Notes: generated by a model from the letters alone, not told the origin. A stretch of DNA of 18,390 nt from Bacillota bacterium (GCA_023436305.1 JAEZJQ010000043.1:1-18390), one strand, 5' to 3'. Positions 8,356 through 16,179 are shown, numbered from the stretch's first letter. Made by a program: numbers and translations.

Positions 8356-9606
8356 ATGAACTTGTTAATAATCGCGGACGACTTAACCGGCGCCAATGAT
8401 ACGGCGGTACAATTCGCGAATGCAAGAAATACCGCTACATTACTAAATTTATCCGGCAACCTCGATTTAGAAGAATATGATGCCGTTGCGGTCTCATCCG
8501 AGACCAGGGCGGTAAATCAAGAAGAAGCCTATCAGATGGTGAGAACCTTATGCAAAAAGTTCGCTATGGATAACCAAGTCCGTGTTTTCAAAAAAATTGA
8601 TTCCAGCTTACGGGGGCATATCGGGGTAGAGATTGAAGCTTTATTGGATGAATTTGATTTTGATATGGCTTTAGTGGTTCCGGCATATCCGGCTAATGGG
8701 CGTATTACATCCGGTGCATTTCATTTAATCAATCAGGTCCCGGTGGGAGAGAGTGATGTCCGAAACGATCCGGTCACTCCTATACGGGAATCGCACCTAG
8801 TAAAGCTTTTAGAAAAGCAAATTCAACGGAAAACCGGATATCTTTCATTAGAAACAATCAGTAACGGTTGGCAAGCAGTTCTTGATGAGATTCACCGGCA
8901 ATACAATAACGGAGCCAAGGTAATTGCCTGTGATGCAACAACTGATGACCATCTGGTTACTCTTGCAAGAAGTTTGATGAAACTTCGAAAAGCTCTGGCA
9001 TGTGGTACGGCGGGTCTAGCCCGCGCGATAGCCGGACTTGAAGGTCAAATAACGGATGGAAAATTACAATTGCAGGAGCAGCGAAGCGATGACGGGGGAG
9101 TATTGGGCATTTGCGGCAGCCAAAGCGCTGCTGCCCGCAATCAAGTTGAATATGCCCGGACAATTGAAGGACTTGATGTGATTGCCATAAATCCAACCCA
9201 ATTTATTCATTCCGATTGTCTTAATAAAGAAGTTTCTCGGGTAACCGCGCAAGCGGACGAATTTTTAAAGCGCGGTCATAATGTTTTAATCTATGTAGGT
9301 GGTTGTAGCGATGGAATCTGCGTTGGAAATAACCTAAAAACCGCAATTTTGGCAGCCTTGGCTTCTGTTACTCGCCAATTAATAAGTCGAAATAAGGTGC
9401 GCGGCTTAGTGCTTACCGGTGGCGACACGGCCATGGCGGTATGCCGATCACTTAATGTTCAACGCATCGCCATTGAAAGTGAAGTGTTTCCTGGAATTGT
9501 TAAAAGCCGGTTATTGGGGGGCCTTATTCCAGAGGGGATTCTCATTACAAAATCCGGTTCATTTGGTGCGCGAGATATTATTGCGCGTCTATTTGATTAT
9601 GTTTAA
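8356..9606 (+). CDS. Four-carbon acid sugar kinase (DUF1537 family)
   Basis: Members (OtnK, DtnK and relatives) transfer phosphate from ATP to O4 of threonate, erythronate or their oxo derivatives. The N-terminal substrate domain begins IIADDLTGANDTAVQFA (5-21) and continues with VFKKIDSSLRGHIGVEIEAL. The C-terminal nucleotide domain has RGLVLTGGDTAMAVCRSL and ITKSGSFGARD near the end. The length of 416 residues is normal. The ATG at 8356 has only weak ribosome binding sequence (a distant TGGGAG and a too-close CGGGA). Two genes on lies a PdxA-family dehydrogenase. DUF1537 kinase plus PdxA2 is the experimentally described D-threonate pair, in which the 4-phosphate is oxidised and decarboxylated. 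The substrate is inferred from this pairing, not from specific residues. Confidence 0.9.
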   Translation: MNLLIIADDLTGANDTAVQFANARNTATLLNLSGNLDLEEYDAVAVSSETRAVNQEEAYQMVRTLCKKFAMDNQVRVFKKIDSSLRGHIGVEIEALLDEFDFDMALVVPAYPANGRITSGAFHLINQVPVGESDVRNDPVTPIRESHLVKLLEKQIQRKTGYLSLETISNGWQAVLDEIHRQYNNGAKVIACDATTDDHLVTLARSLMKLRKALACGTAGLARAIAGLEGQITDGKLQLQEQRSDDGGVLGICGSQSAAARNQVEYARTIEGLDVIAINPTQFIHSDCLNKEVSRVTAQADEFLKRGHNVLIYVGGCSDGICVGNNLKTAILAALASVTRQLISRNKVRGLVLTGGDTAMAVCRSLNVQRIAIESEVFPGIVKSRLLGGLIPEGILITKSGSFGARDIIARLFDYV

Positions 9607-9676
9607 GGAAAAATTGCCTATCCAAGCATGAATTGGCAAATAGAAGTCATTGGGGCTAGCAAAAGGAGAATTTGAT

Positions 9677-10834
9677 ATGAAAGATTCATTCGTAGGAATC
9701 GTTAAATGTTCAGAAGATGCTAATCTTGAAGAAGTTCAAACAGCCCTATACCGGTTGATGGATTGGTTGGGAGGAATTAATGCTTTAATTAATTCGGGTG
9801 ATCAAGTTTTGATTAAACCGAATCTAGTTGAAGCAAAGCCTTATAAAACGGGTGCTACTACCAACCCCCTTTTAATTCAAGCGGTCATTAAAATGGTTAA
9901 AGCCGCTGGAGCGAGAAATGTAATTGTTGGTGAAGGTTCCACCGTCGGATCGGATACAACCAAAATTGCTGAAGAACTTGGGATCATTGATCTTTGCATT
10001 AAAGAAGAAACACAATTTATTGACTTTAAACGATCTGATTATGAGTACGTTTTGAACAGTTCCGCTAAAAAAATGCGACGTTTACGATTGCCGAAGTGCC
10101 TCATCGAATCGAATGTCATCATTAACCTACCGGTGATGAAGACTCACGATTGCTTGCCCGTATCACTCGGCCTCAAGAATATGAAAGGAGTTCTTCATGA
10201 AAACGATAAAAAACGTTTTCACCGATGGGATTTAGAACAATGTCTAGTCGATTTAAACCGGATAGTCTTACCTGAATTAACCATATTGGATGGGACCGTT
10301 GGGATGGAGGGATTGGGGCCTGTTTATGGTGAACCGGTACATCTGGGTTTGTTGATAGGTTCCTATGACACGGTAGCTGCGGATGTAATTGCTGCCGAAG
10401 TGATGGGTTTTAAACTTGAAGAAGTCAATTATATTAAGATGGCGGGAGAAGCGGGCCTGGGCTGTAAAGACCGTGAAAAAATAATAATTGCCGGAGAAAA
10501 TCCAGAAACTGTGCGCAAAGTTTTTAAACGGGTTGCGTTAAATCATGATGATTATTTGAAAAAGGGAATCCGAGTGATTGAGTCGGGTGCATGTAGTGGG
10601 TGCAAGCATTGCTTGGAGTGGTTGGTTGTGAATATGGAACGCGAAAAAAAGTTGAATCGGTTACAGGATTGTGTATTTGTTCTCGGGAAACCTGATATAT
10701 CAAATATGGATCTGACAGGAGCGAAACCGATTCGCTTTGGACAATGCGCTAAAAATGCAGTTCTTCAAGGCCCCTTTTTTTATGGCTGTCCGCCGCACCT
10801 AATGGATATTGCAGATTTATTAAATAAACTATGA
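9677..10834 (+). CDS. DUF362 family protein with C-terminal cysteine cluster
   Basis: The DUF362 fold is recognised by VLIKPNLVEAKPYKTGATTN (44-63), the stretch VIINLPVMKTHDC (147-159), SLGLKNMKGVLH and LTILDGTVGMEGLGP. Near the C-terminus is ACSGCKHC (Cys306, Cys309, Cys312), with further cysteines at 357 (FGQC) and 371 (YGCPP). These five could hold an iron-sulfur cluster or zinc. The ATG at 9677 has AAAGGAG nine bases upstream, giving 385 residues; a TTG-initiated extension from 9650 has no such site. DUF362 members are mostly uncharacterised and I know of no assigned reaction in acid-sugar breakdown. Its place between kinase and PdxA suggests a step in or a support role for this pathway (inference). 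Confidence 0.85.
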   Translation: MKDSFVGIVKCSEDANLEEVQTALYRLMDWLGGINALINSGDQVLIKPNLVEAKPYKTGATTNPLLIQAVIKMVKAAGARNVIVGEGSTVGSDTTKIAEELGIIDLCIKEETQFIDFKRSDYEYVLNSSAKKMRRLRLPKCLIESNVIINLPVMKTHDCLPVSLGLKNMKGVLHENDKKRFHRWDLEQCLVDLNRIVLPELTILDGTVGMEGLGPVYGEPVHLGLLIGSYDTVAADVIAAEVMGFKLEEVNYIKMAGEAGLGCKDREKIIIAGENPETVRKVFKRVALNHDDYLKKGIRVIESGACSGCKHCLEWLVVNMEREKKLNRLQDCVFVLGKPDISNMDLTGAKPIRFGQCAKNAVLQGPFFYGCPPHLMDIADLLNKL

Positions 10835-10935
10835 TAGCTCTTTGCTTGGTTCTTCCGGAAAACAAATTTATTTAAAAGTTATATCGTAAAGTCTGATTTG
10901 AACGCAAAAAATATCGCTTAACAAAGGGGAAGATA

Positions 10936-11976
10936 ATGATGGACGAACAAAAGCCTATCCTGGGAATCACAATGGGAGATCCGGCCGGAATTGGCCCGGA
11001 AATTACCGCAAAAGCATTGGCGAAAAAAGAAATCGGTGAGATTTGCAAGCCGCTGGTAGTGGGCGATGCCGGTGTAATGAAACAGGCTGCCAAAATCGTA
11101 GGGGTTAATCTGGAAATTAACGCAATCCCCGATGTCGAAAAGGCCAGATTTGAATATGGTGTAATGAATGTAATTGACTTAAATAATGTCGATTTAGCTA
11201 AATTGGAATATGGTAAAGTTTCTGCAATGGCGGGAAAAGCGGCTTTTGAGGCGATCAAAAAAGTAATTGAACTGGCAATGGCAAAAAAAATAGATGCAAC
11301 GATAACCGGCCCGATCAATAAAGAGTCAATAAATCTTGCGGGTTATCATTATTCGGGGCATACTGAAATATATGCTCATTTTACAGATACGAAAGACTAC
11401 GCGATGATGCTTGCTGATGAAAATTTGCGGGTAGTCCACGTATCCACTCATGTATCGTTAAGAAAAGCATGCGATCTTGTAAAGAAGGACCGGATTTTAA
11501 AAGTAATTCGATTGGCCGATGAGGCCTGTAAAAAAATTGGAATTGCGGGACCCCGAATTGGCGTAGCCGGACTTAATCCGCATTCGAGTGAAAACGGTAT
11601 GTTTGGCTGTGAGGAAGAACAAGAGATCATTCCGGCCATAAAAGCAGCTAAAAATGAAGGCATTAATGCCGATGGGCCGATTGCTCCAGATACGGTTTTC
11701 TCAAAAGCCAGAGGAGGGCAATACGATATTGTGGTTGTTATGTATCATGATCAAGGGCATATTCCGCTAAAGGTAGTCGGTTTTTCATGGAATGCCGAGA
11801 AAAAAAAGATGGAAACGATTAGTGGCGTAAATATTACTTTAGGATTACCCATTATCAGAAGCTCCGTAGATCACGGGACTGCTTTCGGGAAAGCCGGCAA
11901 AGGAACCGCGAATGAACAGAGCCTGATTCACGCTATCGAATACGGCGCCAAATTGGCGCATACCGGTGACTTTTAA
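10936..11976 (+). CDS. PdxA-family dehydrogenase, probably PdxA2-type (4-phospho-threonate)
   Basis: PdxA oxidises 4-phosphohydroxy-threonine in vitamin B6 synthesis. The PdxA2 branch oxidises and decarboxylates D-threonate or D-erythronate 4-phosphate to dihydroxyacetone phosphate. Visible motifs are GDPAGIGPEI (15-24), ITGPINKESINLAGYHYSGH with the substrate residues of GHTE (141-144), and the three metal histidines by alignment to E. coli PdxA: His172 (STH), His216 (NPHSSENG) and His271 (YHDQGHIP). GLPIIRSSVDHGTAFGKAGK is near the end. It has 346 residues; AAAGGGGA precedes two adjacent ATGs (10936 and 10939) and either could be used. The variant YHDQGHIP instead of YHDQGLP, and the DUF1537 kinase in the same operon, favour a catabolic PdxA2 over pyridoxal synthesis. 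It is the last gene of the operon. Confidence 0.9.
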   Translation: MMDEQKPILGITMGDPAGIGPEITAKALAKKEIGEICKPLVVGDAGVMKQAAKIVGVNLEINAIPDVEKARFEYGVMNVIDLNNVDLAKLEYGKVSAMAGKAAFEAIKKVIELAMAKKIDATITGPINKESINLAGYHYSGHTEIYAHFTDTKDYAMMLADENLRVVHVSTHVSLRKACDLVKKDRILKVIRLADEACKKIGIAGPRIGVAGLNPHSSENGMFGCEEEQEIIPAIKAAKNEGINADGPIAPDTVFSKARGGQYDIVVVMYHDQGHIPLKVVGFSWNAEKKKMETISGVNITLGLPIIRSSVDHGTAFGKAGKGTANEQSLIHAIEYGAKLAHTGDF

Positions 11977-12227
11977 AGCATGGACGTGAATTCCGTTCTC
12001 GATTAATGACAAAAACCTCATTTTTGAATGTTTATTCAATTAATCACTTGGATAAAATAATCATGCAATATTGTTGATGACGCTCCTGGGTTACTGTTTT
12101 ACGCAGTGGCAATAAACCGGAACGTCTTTTCCTTGCCAAATGTTATGCTCATTGTATCTGGCAATTACCAATTGTCCGTATACAATTTACTCCTGATAAA
12201 ATTTTGCGGATAGTTTTGTCTTTCCAT
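11977..12227. other. Gene-free stretch after the operon
   Basis: No convincing gene is seen here. A weak AT-rich hairpin (TTGAAT-GTTT-ATTCAA, near 12025-12040) lies about 50 bases past the PdxA stop but has no T-run on the plus strand, so no clear terminator for the operon can be named. The composition is intergenic. Confidence 0.4.
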
Positions 12228-12275
12228 GTGAACACAGAGCATGGGTGTTAAAGATCCTGCATGCTCTGTGTTCAC
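12228..12275 (-). terminator. Perfect 16-bp inverted repeat, possible terminator or repeat element
   Basis: GTGAACACAGAGCATG (12228-12243) is exactly complementary to CATGCTCTGTGTTCAC (12260-12275) across a 16-base loop. It begins 11 bases past the stop codon of the minus-strand secreted-domain fragment, the place expected for a terminator. There is no T-run after the stem on either strand. A 12-base palindrome, GATTTTAAAATC (12277-12288), sits directly beside it and overlaps that stop codon. It may instead be a small mobile or repetitive hairpin. Confidence 0.45.
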
Positions 12276-12286
12276 CGATTTTAAAA

Positions 12287-12737
12287 TCAGTTGGTATATT
12301 CAATATGCAGCAGGGGAGCCTGTGAACTGTTGCCGTCATAGGCTTCAGCACAACGCCTGCTTCTACTGGTTCCTGTAACAATGATTACCATGGAGTTGCC
12401 GCTTGACCAAGCACTTCTGTTTACAATTTCCTGAATAATGTCCTTTATATCAGGCGTCCGCTCGTTAGTTCCGGCGGTGCCCACGGTATTCCATGAAGAC
12501 GGCGCCCAGCTCTCCGAAGCGGTGGTTTTAGTCCGGGATGAAACGTTATAGCTTGAAGTTGTGAAAGCGGCGGCATTGTCCACGGCCTGGCCTTTTATGG
12601 TGAGGCTGGTGGTGCTGGTGCTTGTTTCATCACATGTAAACTGAATGTATGCTTTCGTAATCGTTGCTCCCTTGGGTACGATAATGTTGTTGAAACGTAT
12701 ACCTACAACTTGGTTGGTGCTACCATCACATGAAAGT
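12287..12737 (-). pseudogene. C-terminal fragment of a large secreted or surface protein
   Basis: The minus-strand frame is open from a TAG just above 12737 to a TGA at 12289-12287, about 148 codons without a start. The translation is a repeat-type beta-sandwich domain: VVGIRFNNIIVPKGATITKA, then YIQFTCDETSTSTTSLTIKG, RTPDIKDIIQEIVNR, WSSGNSMVIIVTGTS and the terminal APLLHIEY. This pattern recurs in very large bacterial extracellular proteins, typically several hundred residues into the chain. Everything upstream, including any signal peptide, is gone. The fragment is Thr/Ser-rich and low in Lys compared with its neighbours, as expected for a secreted protein. Exact domain family not assigned. 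Confidence 0.55.
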
Positions 12738-12811
12738 AAGGCCTAACAGGACTGGACCTTATTGATGGGGGAAGCGCTAACATTAATGAATTATCGATTA
12801 AAAAATCTTTA

Positions 12812-13357
12812 TTACAAAAATTTATCAATGTTTGTCTTAATGTAATCCAAAAGCATATCCCAAATTGGACCCTCGCTATCTTCAAGCGTATAAAATGCAT
12901 TATCAAATTGTTCGACCCTCAAAAAACTTTTAAACTCATCCCAATCACTATTCACTTCAATTTTATAGGTTTGGATTCTTTTTAATAACTCAAAACCGTT
13001 TTCATTTGGAGGTAAGTTAAACCTAGTGTAAAGGTGTTTGATGATACTCATCAGTAAATCATAATGCTTAATAGCGTTTATTTCGTGATAAGCGTTTGTA
13101 GCGGTAAATAAAAAAACTTTGGATGAATTAAACAAGAATTGTGTAAAACCGCCATTATCAACCTCATATTTTAAAATCCCTGTTGAATAATGGTATTGGA
13201 CGCCGATGGGTAATTTATGAAGCGCGCTGAATTCTTTTTCCAAGCTCCTCGCGTGATCAAGATGTTTTCGTGCATATTCTGTCAAAACAATATCAATTTC
13301 ATCTCCATTGCCTTTTTCGATCGTATGTTTTATTTTGTTTCTCATCAATAATAACAT
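12812..13357 (-). CDS. DUF4375 (DMP19-like) protein
   Basis: The core reads QYHYSTGILKYEVDNGGFTQ followed by FLFNSS, the hallmark of DUF4375, a family of small cytoplasmic proteins of unknown function. The founding name DMP19 comes from a Neisseria protein reported as a DNA mimic. The ATG at 13357 has GGGAGG six bases upstream and gives 181 residues; the longer frame from 13396 has no such site. The C-terminus is acidic (LEDSEGPIWDMLLDYIKTN). It is a single gene with its own ribosome binding site among fragments of other genes, which fits small accessory cargo. It may belong to the decayed left continuation of the cassette region to the right. Confidence 0.7.
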   Translation of the reverse strand: MLLLMRNKIKHTIEKGNGDEIDIVLTEYARKHLDHARSLEKEFSALHKLPIGVQYHYSTGILKYEVDNGGFTQFLFNSSKVFLFTATNAYHEINAIKHYDLLMSIIKHLYTRFNLPPNENGFELLKRIQTYKIEVNSDWDEFKSFLRVEQFDNAFYTLEDSEGPIWDMLLDYIKTNIDKFL

Positions 13358-13402
13358 GTTATCCTCCCTAAAAGGTGGTTCTTTGAGTATAATCATTGGC
13401 TT

Positions 13403-13495
13403 CTATCTCAGATCGAGATATTCCTTGGAAACACTTTGTCCAAAAACCAAAACATCATCAGAATTAATCGTAACCTTAACCCCATAGTCAAACAA
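13403..13495 (-). pseudogene. C-terminal fragment resembling adenosine deaminase
   Basis: Thirty codons read LFDYGVKVTINSDDVLVFGQ then SVSKEYLDLR and a TAG stop. The core V-T-I-N-S/T-D-D with a preceding LFD-x-G is the conserved metal-site strand near the end of adenosine deaminase-type amidohydrolases, in which the first Asp binds zinc. The frame continues upstream as an unrelated-looking stretch, so only a short tail remains. Too short to carry any activity; the family assignment depends on this one motif. Confidence 0.5.
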
Positions 13496-13649
13496 TGCCC
13501 ACCTCGTAAAACATTTCGCTCTCCGATTTTCGGTCTGGTAACTCAAGCGTAAAGGGATTGATTATTCGTTATTTAGAATCCCGCAAATGATTGAATAATT
13601 ATTTTTACATCTAAATCTTGATAATCATATGGTTTTATATTTTTTTGGT

Positions 13650-13892
13650 AGTCTATGATTCTAGCATGGTAGTCTATCATCTTTTCATGGTGTTTTACGA
13701 TTTCTTCGTGGTAGTCTATCATTTCTTCATGGTGTTTTACGATTTCTTCGTGGTAGTCTATCATTTCTTCATGGTGTTTTATGATTTCTTCGTGGTAGTC
13801 TATCATTTCTTCATGGTATTTTATGATTTTTTTGCGGCATTTTATCATTTCTTCATGGCGTTTTATGATTTCACCGTGGATTGTTATTATTT
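13650..13892. repeat. 42-bp minisatellite made of 21-bp half units
   Basis: Units of 42 bases begin at 13686, 13728, 13770, 13812 and a degenerate one at 13854, with a decayed partial unit before 13686. Each splits into two related 21-base halves, CATGGTGTTTTACGATTTCT(T) and CGTGGTAGTCTATCATTTCT(T). The first three units are nearly identical. Since 21 is divisible by three, both strands stay open through the array. The minus strand reads heptads HHEEMID-YHEEIVK (from about 13848 down to 13573, 91 codons), which look like a coiled coil. The plus strand reads a Phe/Tyr/Val-rich chain. No good start or ribosome binding site exists on either strand, so I call the DNA repeat and not a gene. Confidence 0.8.
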
Positions 13893-13955
13893 ATAGAACG
13901 TTTTATAAATTTATTGGATTACATGTAGGCGACCCTATCCCTTAAAGTTGAGTTG

Positions 13956-14255
13956 TTATATTTTCATTTCGCAATAGGCGTACGTATCAAAGGTTTTAAG
14001 TTGCTTTTCCACTGCGAAAGTTGTGTTTAAATACGATAAAGCAGTTTTATCTTTGTCCAAGTATGGACTATAGGAATCAGAATGCAAAAATTCCACTTTG
14101 TCTAACACATTATTGACTTTTGCATTTTTAAAAGAAACATCGACATCAGACTTCGAGATTTCCAATCCATATACTTTATCTACTTTAGTGAGCCTTGCTG
14201 CAACAATGGCGAGGCAACCAATTCCACTACCCCAATCGATACCCAGCTGTTCTTT
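13956..14255 (-). pseudogene. SAM-dependent methyltransferase fragment
   Basis: Beginning directly after a stop codon the minus strand reads KEQLGIDWGSGIGCLAIVAA, then RLTKVDKVYGLEISKSDVD and NAKVNNVLDKVEFLHSDSYSP. These are motif I (DWGSGIG), the acidic residue after strand 2 and the Asp of motif III of class I methyltransferases. The catalytic N/D-PPY region expected next is absent; the chain jumps to a short tail (KQLKTFDTYAYCEMKI) like the last strand of such enzymes. About 100 codons therefore remain of a protein with its front and its middle deleted. No start codon or ribosome binding site. Confidence 0.6.
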
Positions 14256-14333
14256 TTATTTCTCATTATTTTCTGCGGTTGCAATAAATACAGGGCATTC
14301 ATTACACAAAAGTCCGCAGTATATGTACTCCAT
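14256..14333 (-). pseudogene. DUF3795 N-terminal fragment
   Basis: MEYIYCGLLCNECPVFIATA then ENNEK and a TAA. The Y-C-G-L-L-C-x-x-C-P-x-F-I-A-T signature is the N-terminus of the small cysteine-rich DUF3795 family, usually around 100 residues. The ATG at 14333 sits 12 bases after the preceding gene and has a weak GGG-type binding site. After the stop the same frame continues straight into methyltransferase sequence, so a deletion has joined the front of one gene to the inside of another. Confidence 0.55.
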
Positions 14334-14344
14334 ACTTTATCCCA

Positions 14345-14905
14345 TCACATCGGTTTTTTATTTTCATTCAGTCGTCCAATAATCTTTTCAAGTCTCTTTA
14401 TTCTCGTTTCCTCTTTTTTAGCATCTAAATATAATGCTGTATATGTCCTTTTAACAGAAATCGGCATTTTCATTAAGTTAGACAATGCTAATTCGGCACC
14501 CGACAAAGCGCTTATTAAGATATCAATCTGTTCATCAGTTATTGGTTCAGCTTTAGCTGTATCCCAAGTACCACTCTTTTTTGCTTGTTCAATCGCGGCT
14601 ATGCCGTATTTTGTCATTTTACCGTTTTCAATCAAAATATTTGCCAAGTCTTTATTTTTTTCTGACCATTTACTACCTTTTCTACGTGGCGTAAATCTCT
14701 TTAAATATTTTCCTTCATCAATGCTATTGAATTGCCCATCAATCCAACCAAAGCACAATGCTTCTTCCAGTGCCTCATCAGGCATAATAGTTTTAAGTTT
14801 ACCTACTTTTCCAAAAACCATCCAGATTCCATCGCTAATATTATGGTTTTCTATAAGCCATTTTCTAAACTCCGCTCTATTTTCAAATATTATTTCATCA
14901 TTCAT
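14345..14905 (-). CDS. YdeI/OmdA-family protein
   Basis: The family (OmpD-associated, PF13376 region) is recognised by DEALEEALCFGWIDGQFNSI, KRFTPRRKGSKWSEKNKD, LIENGKMTKYGIAAIEQAKK and SGTWD, and by a C-terminal helical segment rich in Lys/Glu. Members are small cytoplasmic proteins; some are linked to resistance to peptides or bacteriocins, but no reaction is known. The ATG at 14905 has GGAGGG six bases upstream and gives 186 residues, the usual length. On the minus strand it lies 91 bases inside the boundary of the third structured repeat, the position a cassette gene would have. The gene appears intact, unlike its downstream neighbours. Confidence 0.8.
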   Translation of the reverse strand: MNDEIIFENRAEFRKWLIENHNISDGIWMVFGKVGKLKTIMPDEALEEALCFGWIDGQFNSIDEGKYLKRFTPRRKGSKWSEKNKDLANILIENGKMTKYGIAAIEQAKKSGTWDTAKAEPITDEQIDILISALSGAELALSNLMKMPISVKRTYTALYLDAKKEETRIKRLEKIIGRLNENKKPM

Positions 14906-14960
14906 CTTTAACCCTCCAATTCACTCAAAATTACACTTCGGAGACATACCCGCATAAAAT

Positions 14961-14977
14961 CCGCGCAGGACGCGCGG
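14961..14977. terminator. GC-rich hairpin between repeat and YdeI gene
   Basis: CCGCGC-AGGAC-GCGCGG is a compact six-pair GC stem followed on the plus strand by GGCCTTTTCC. It could weakly terminate plus-strand transcription or form a structure in the leader of the minus-strand YdeI-type gene. It stands about 20 bases from the repeat boundary. Confidence 0.35.
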
Positions 14978-14995
14978 GCCTTTTCCTCATCTGTC

Positions 14996-15176
14996 CGATA
15001 ACGTTTTACGTTCCCGAAGCGTCTGAGCTTACAGGCATGACCGAAAACCTTCAGTATTCACTTACCGGCACGCCGACTCTGGTTAGTGAAGACGTTTGGC
15101 GCGATCTTCATGAAGATTCTTCTTCGAACCCGCTTCGTGATATTACATTCTGCGCCCGAAGCGGGAAAGGTCATGA
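14996..15176 (-). repeat. attC-like structured repeat, copy 1
   Basis: On the minus strand the site would run from a degenerate R''-type box (ATCATGAC region near 15176) to the R'-type box GTTATCG preceded by AC (15002-14996), about 181 bases. It keeps blocks shared with copies 2 and 3: CTGAGCTTACA, GCCGACTC-GGTTAG-GAAG, TTCTTCGAA, TTCGTGATATT and CCCGAAG (plus-strand reading). Parts of the internal hairpin arms differ from the other copies while still being partly complementary. It is the most diverged copy. The 156 bases between it and the Rpn-type gene (15177-15331) contain only a quasi-palindrome around GGAATTCC. Confidence 0.6.
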
Positions 15177-15331
15177 TAAGCGCCGTATAACCCAGGGTTT
15201 TTCATGGACGACAAACCCGGCCTCTTACAAGAAAAACGTGATTAAATACCAGTTTTTTAATCAAAAAAGGATTGCGGAATTCCACAACCCTTAGTCGTTT
15301 CAGTTATCTTGGAGCTAGAAATAGGGAGAGA

Positions 15332-16132
15332 TCAATGAATTTTATCATTGTTTTCTGCTTGTAATGCTTTAATTTCTTCCATTGAAAGACCGGTAACCTT
15401 GGCAATAAAATCAAGGGGTGAGTTTTTAACAAGCATATTCTTTGCAATTTCTAATCTTTCTTCCGCTTTGCCTGCTGCTTTAGCCAGCATTACATCCTCT
15501 TCCATCTTTTTAAGTGTTTCCGCCAAATTATAAACCATCTTTTCAACCTCCTCGGGGTTGCTTTCTTCGAGAATTTTGATTACGCTTTCCTTGGATCTTT
15601 CGGACAGTCCTATTGTGGCAATAGAACTCAGCCACATCCGAAATAAATTAAACTCATCCGGAGGGAACCTTCGTAAAACCCCAATTAATTCTTTAAGCCT
15701 AAAGATAACCTCATCTTTTTCAATCTTCTGGTCTAATAGAAAGACACTACCGATTAAATTGGCAAGTTCCAACAATGCTTTCTTTTCATATCTGTTAACA
15801 TCTATGAGTATATAACGGAAATTTAAAATATATTCTTCAAATAGGCCGGAACCAGTCAGATATTCCTTATAATTCTCGCAGGCCGTCCAGTTATTCGCGC
15901 CGTTGTAAAGCACAATAGGGATGATTGCCGGTAGTTTAAATTCTTTCCTTTCAGTTATTTCCGGTTTGGTGCTTTTCAAGAAATCCCGCCAGATTTCCAT
16001 CATATAGAGAAGCAAGCGGTATGGCATTTGAAAATCCACGGTTGACTGCATTTCAATCAGGACATAAAAGATGACTTCTTGCTCTTTAATTTTTAGCCGG
16101 TAGATTAGATCGGCTTCCTTTTTATTAAAATC
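15332..16132 (-). pseudogene. Rpn-family (PD-(D/E)XK) nuclease, 5'-truncated
   Basis: Rpn proteins are recombination-promoting nucleases related to a transposase_31 type family. The frame opens directly after a TAA at DFNKKEADLIYRLKI and continues VIFYVLIEMQSTVDFQMPYR, RLLLYMMEIWRDFLK and LPAIIPIVLYNGANNW to a C-terminal segment ending FIAKVTGLSMEEIKALQ. The Asp of EAD and the Glu/Gln of IEMQ, part of the nuclease core, remain. Roughly the first 50 residues, with the usual start and first helix of the fold, are missing. The Met at 16051 lies inside the core and has no ribosome binding site, so the gene is probably dead. The truncation point is about 50 bases inside the adjoining repeat boundary at 16186. 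Confidence 0.75.
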
Positions 16133-16179
16133 TTAAAGAATACATGATTTACTGATTTTGATTAAGGATTTCGGGTCAA

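Noticed and set aside
12025..12040. Terminator for the catabolic operon
   Set aside because: The stem is only six A/T-rich pairs and no T-run follows on the plus strand.
12703..12906. Minus-strand 67-residue frame between the secreted-domain fragment and the DUF4375 gene
   Set aside because: It overlaps both better-supported frames and shows no family resemblance or ribosome binding site.
13686..13853. CRISPR array
   Set aside because: The 42-bp units are directly adjacent with no unique spacers, so it is a tandem repeat.
13618..13896. Plus-strand Phe/Tyr/Val-rich 92-residue frame as a membrane protein gene
   Set aside because: It is the mirror of the 42-bp repeat, lacks a ribosome binding site, and is open only because the unit length is a multiple of three.
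15037..15294. Plus-strand frame across repeat copy 1
   Set aside because: It translates the structured repeat and its flank, has no family resemblance, and similar frames arise in the other copies.
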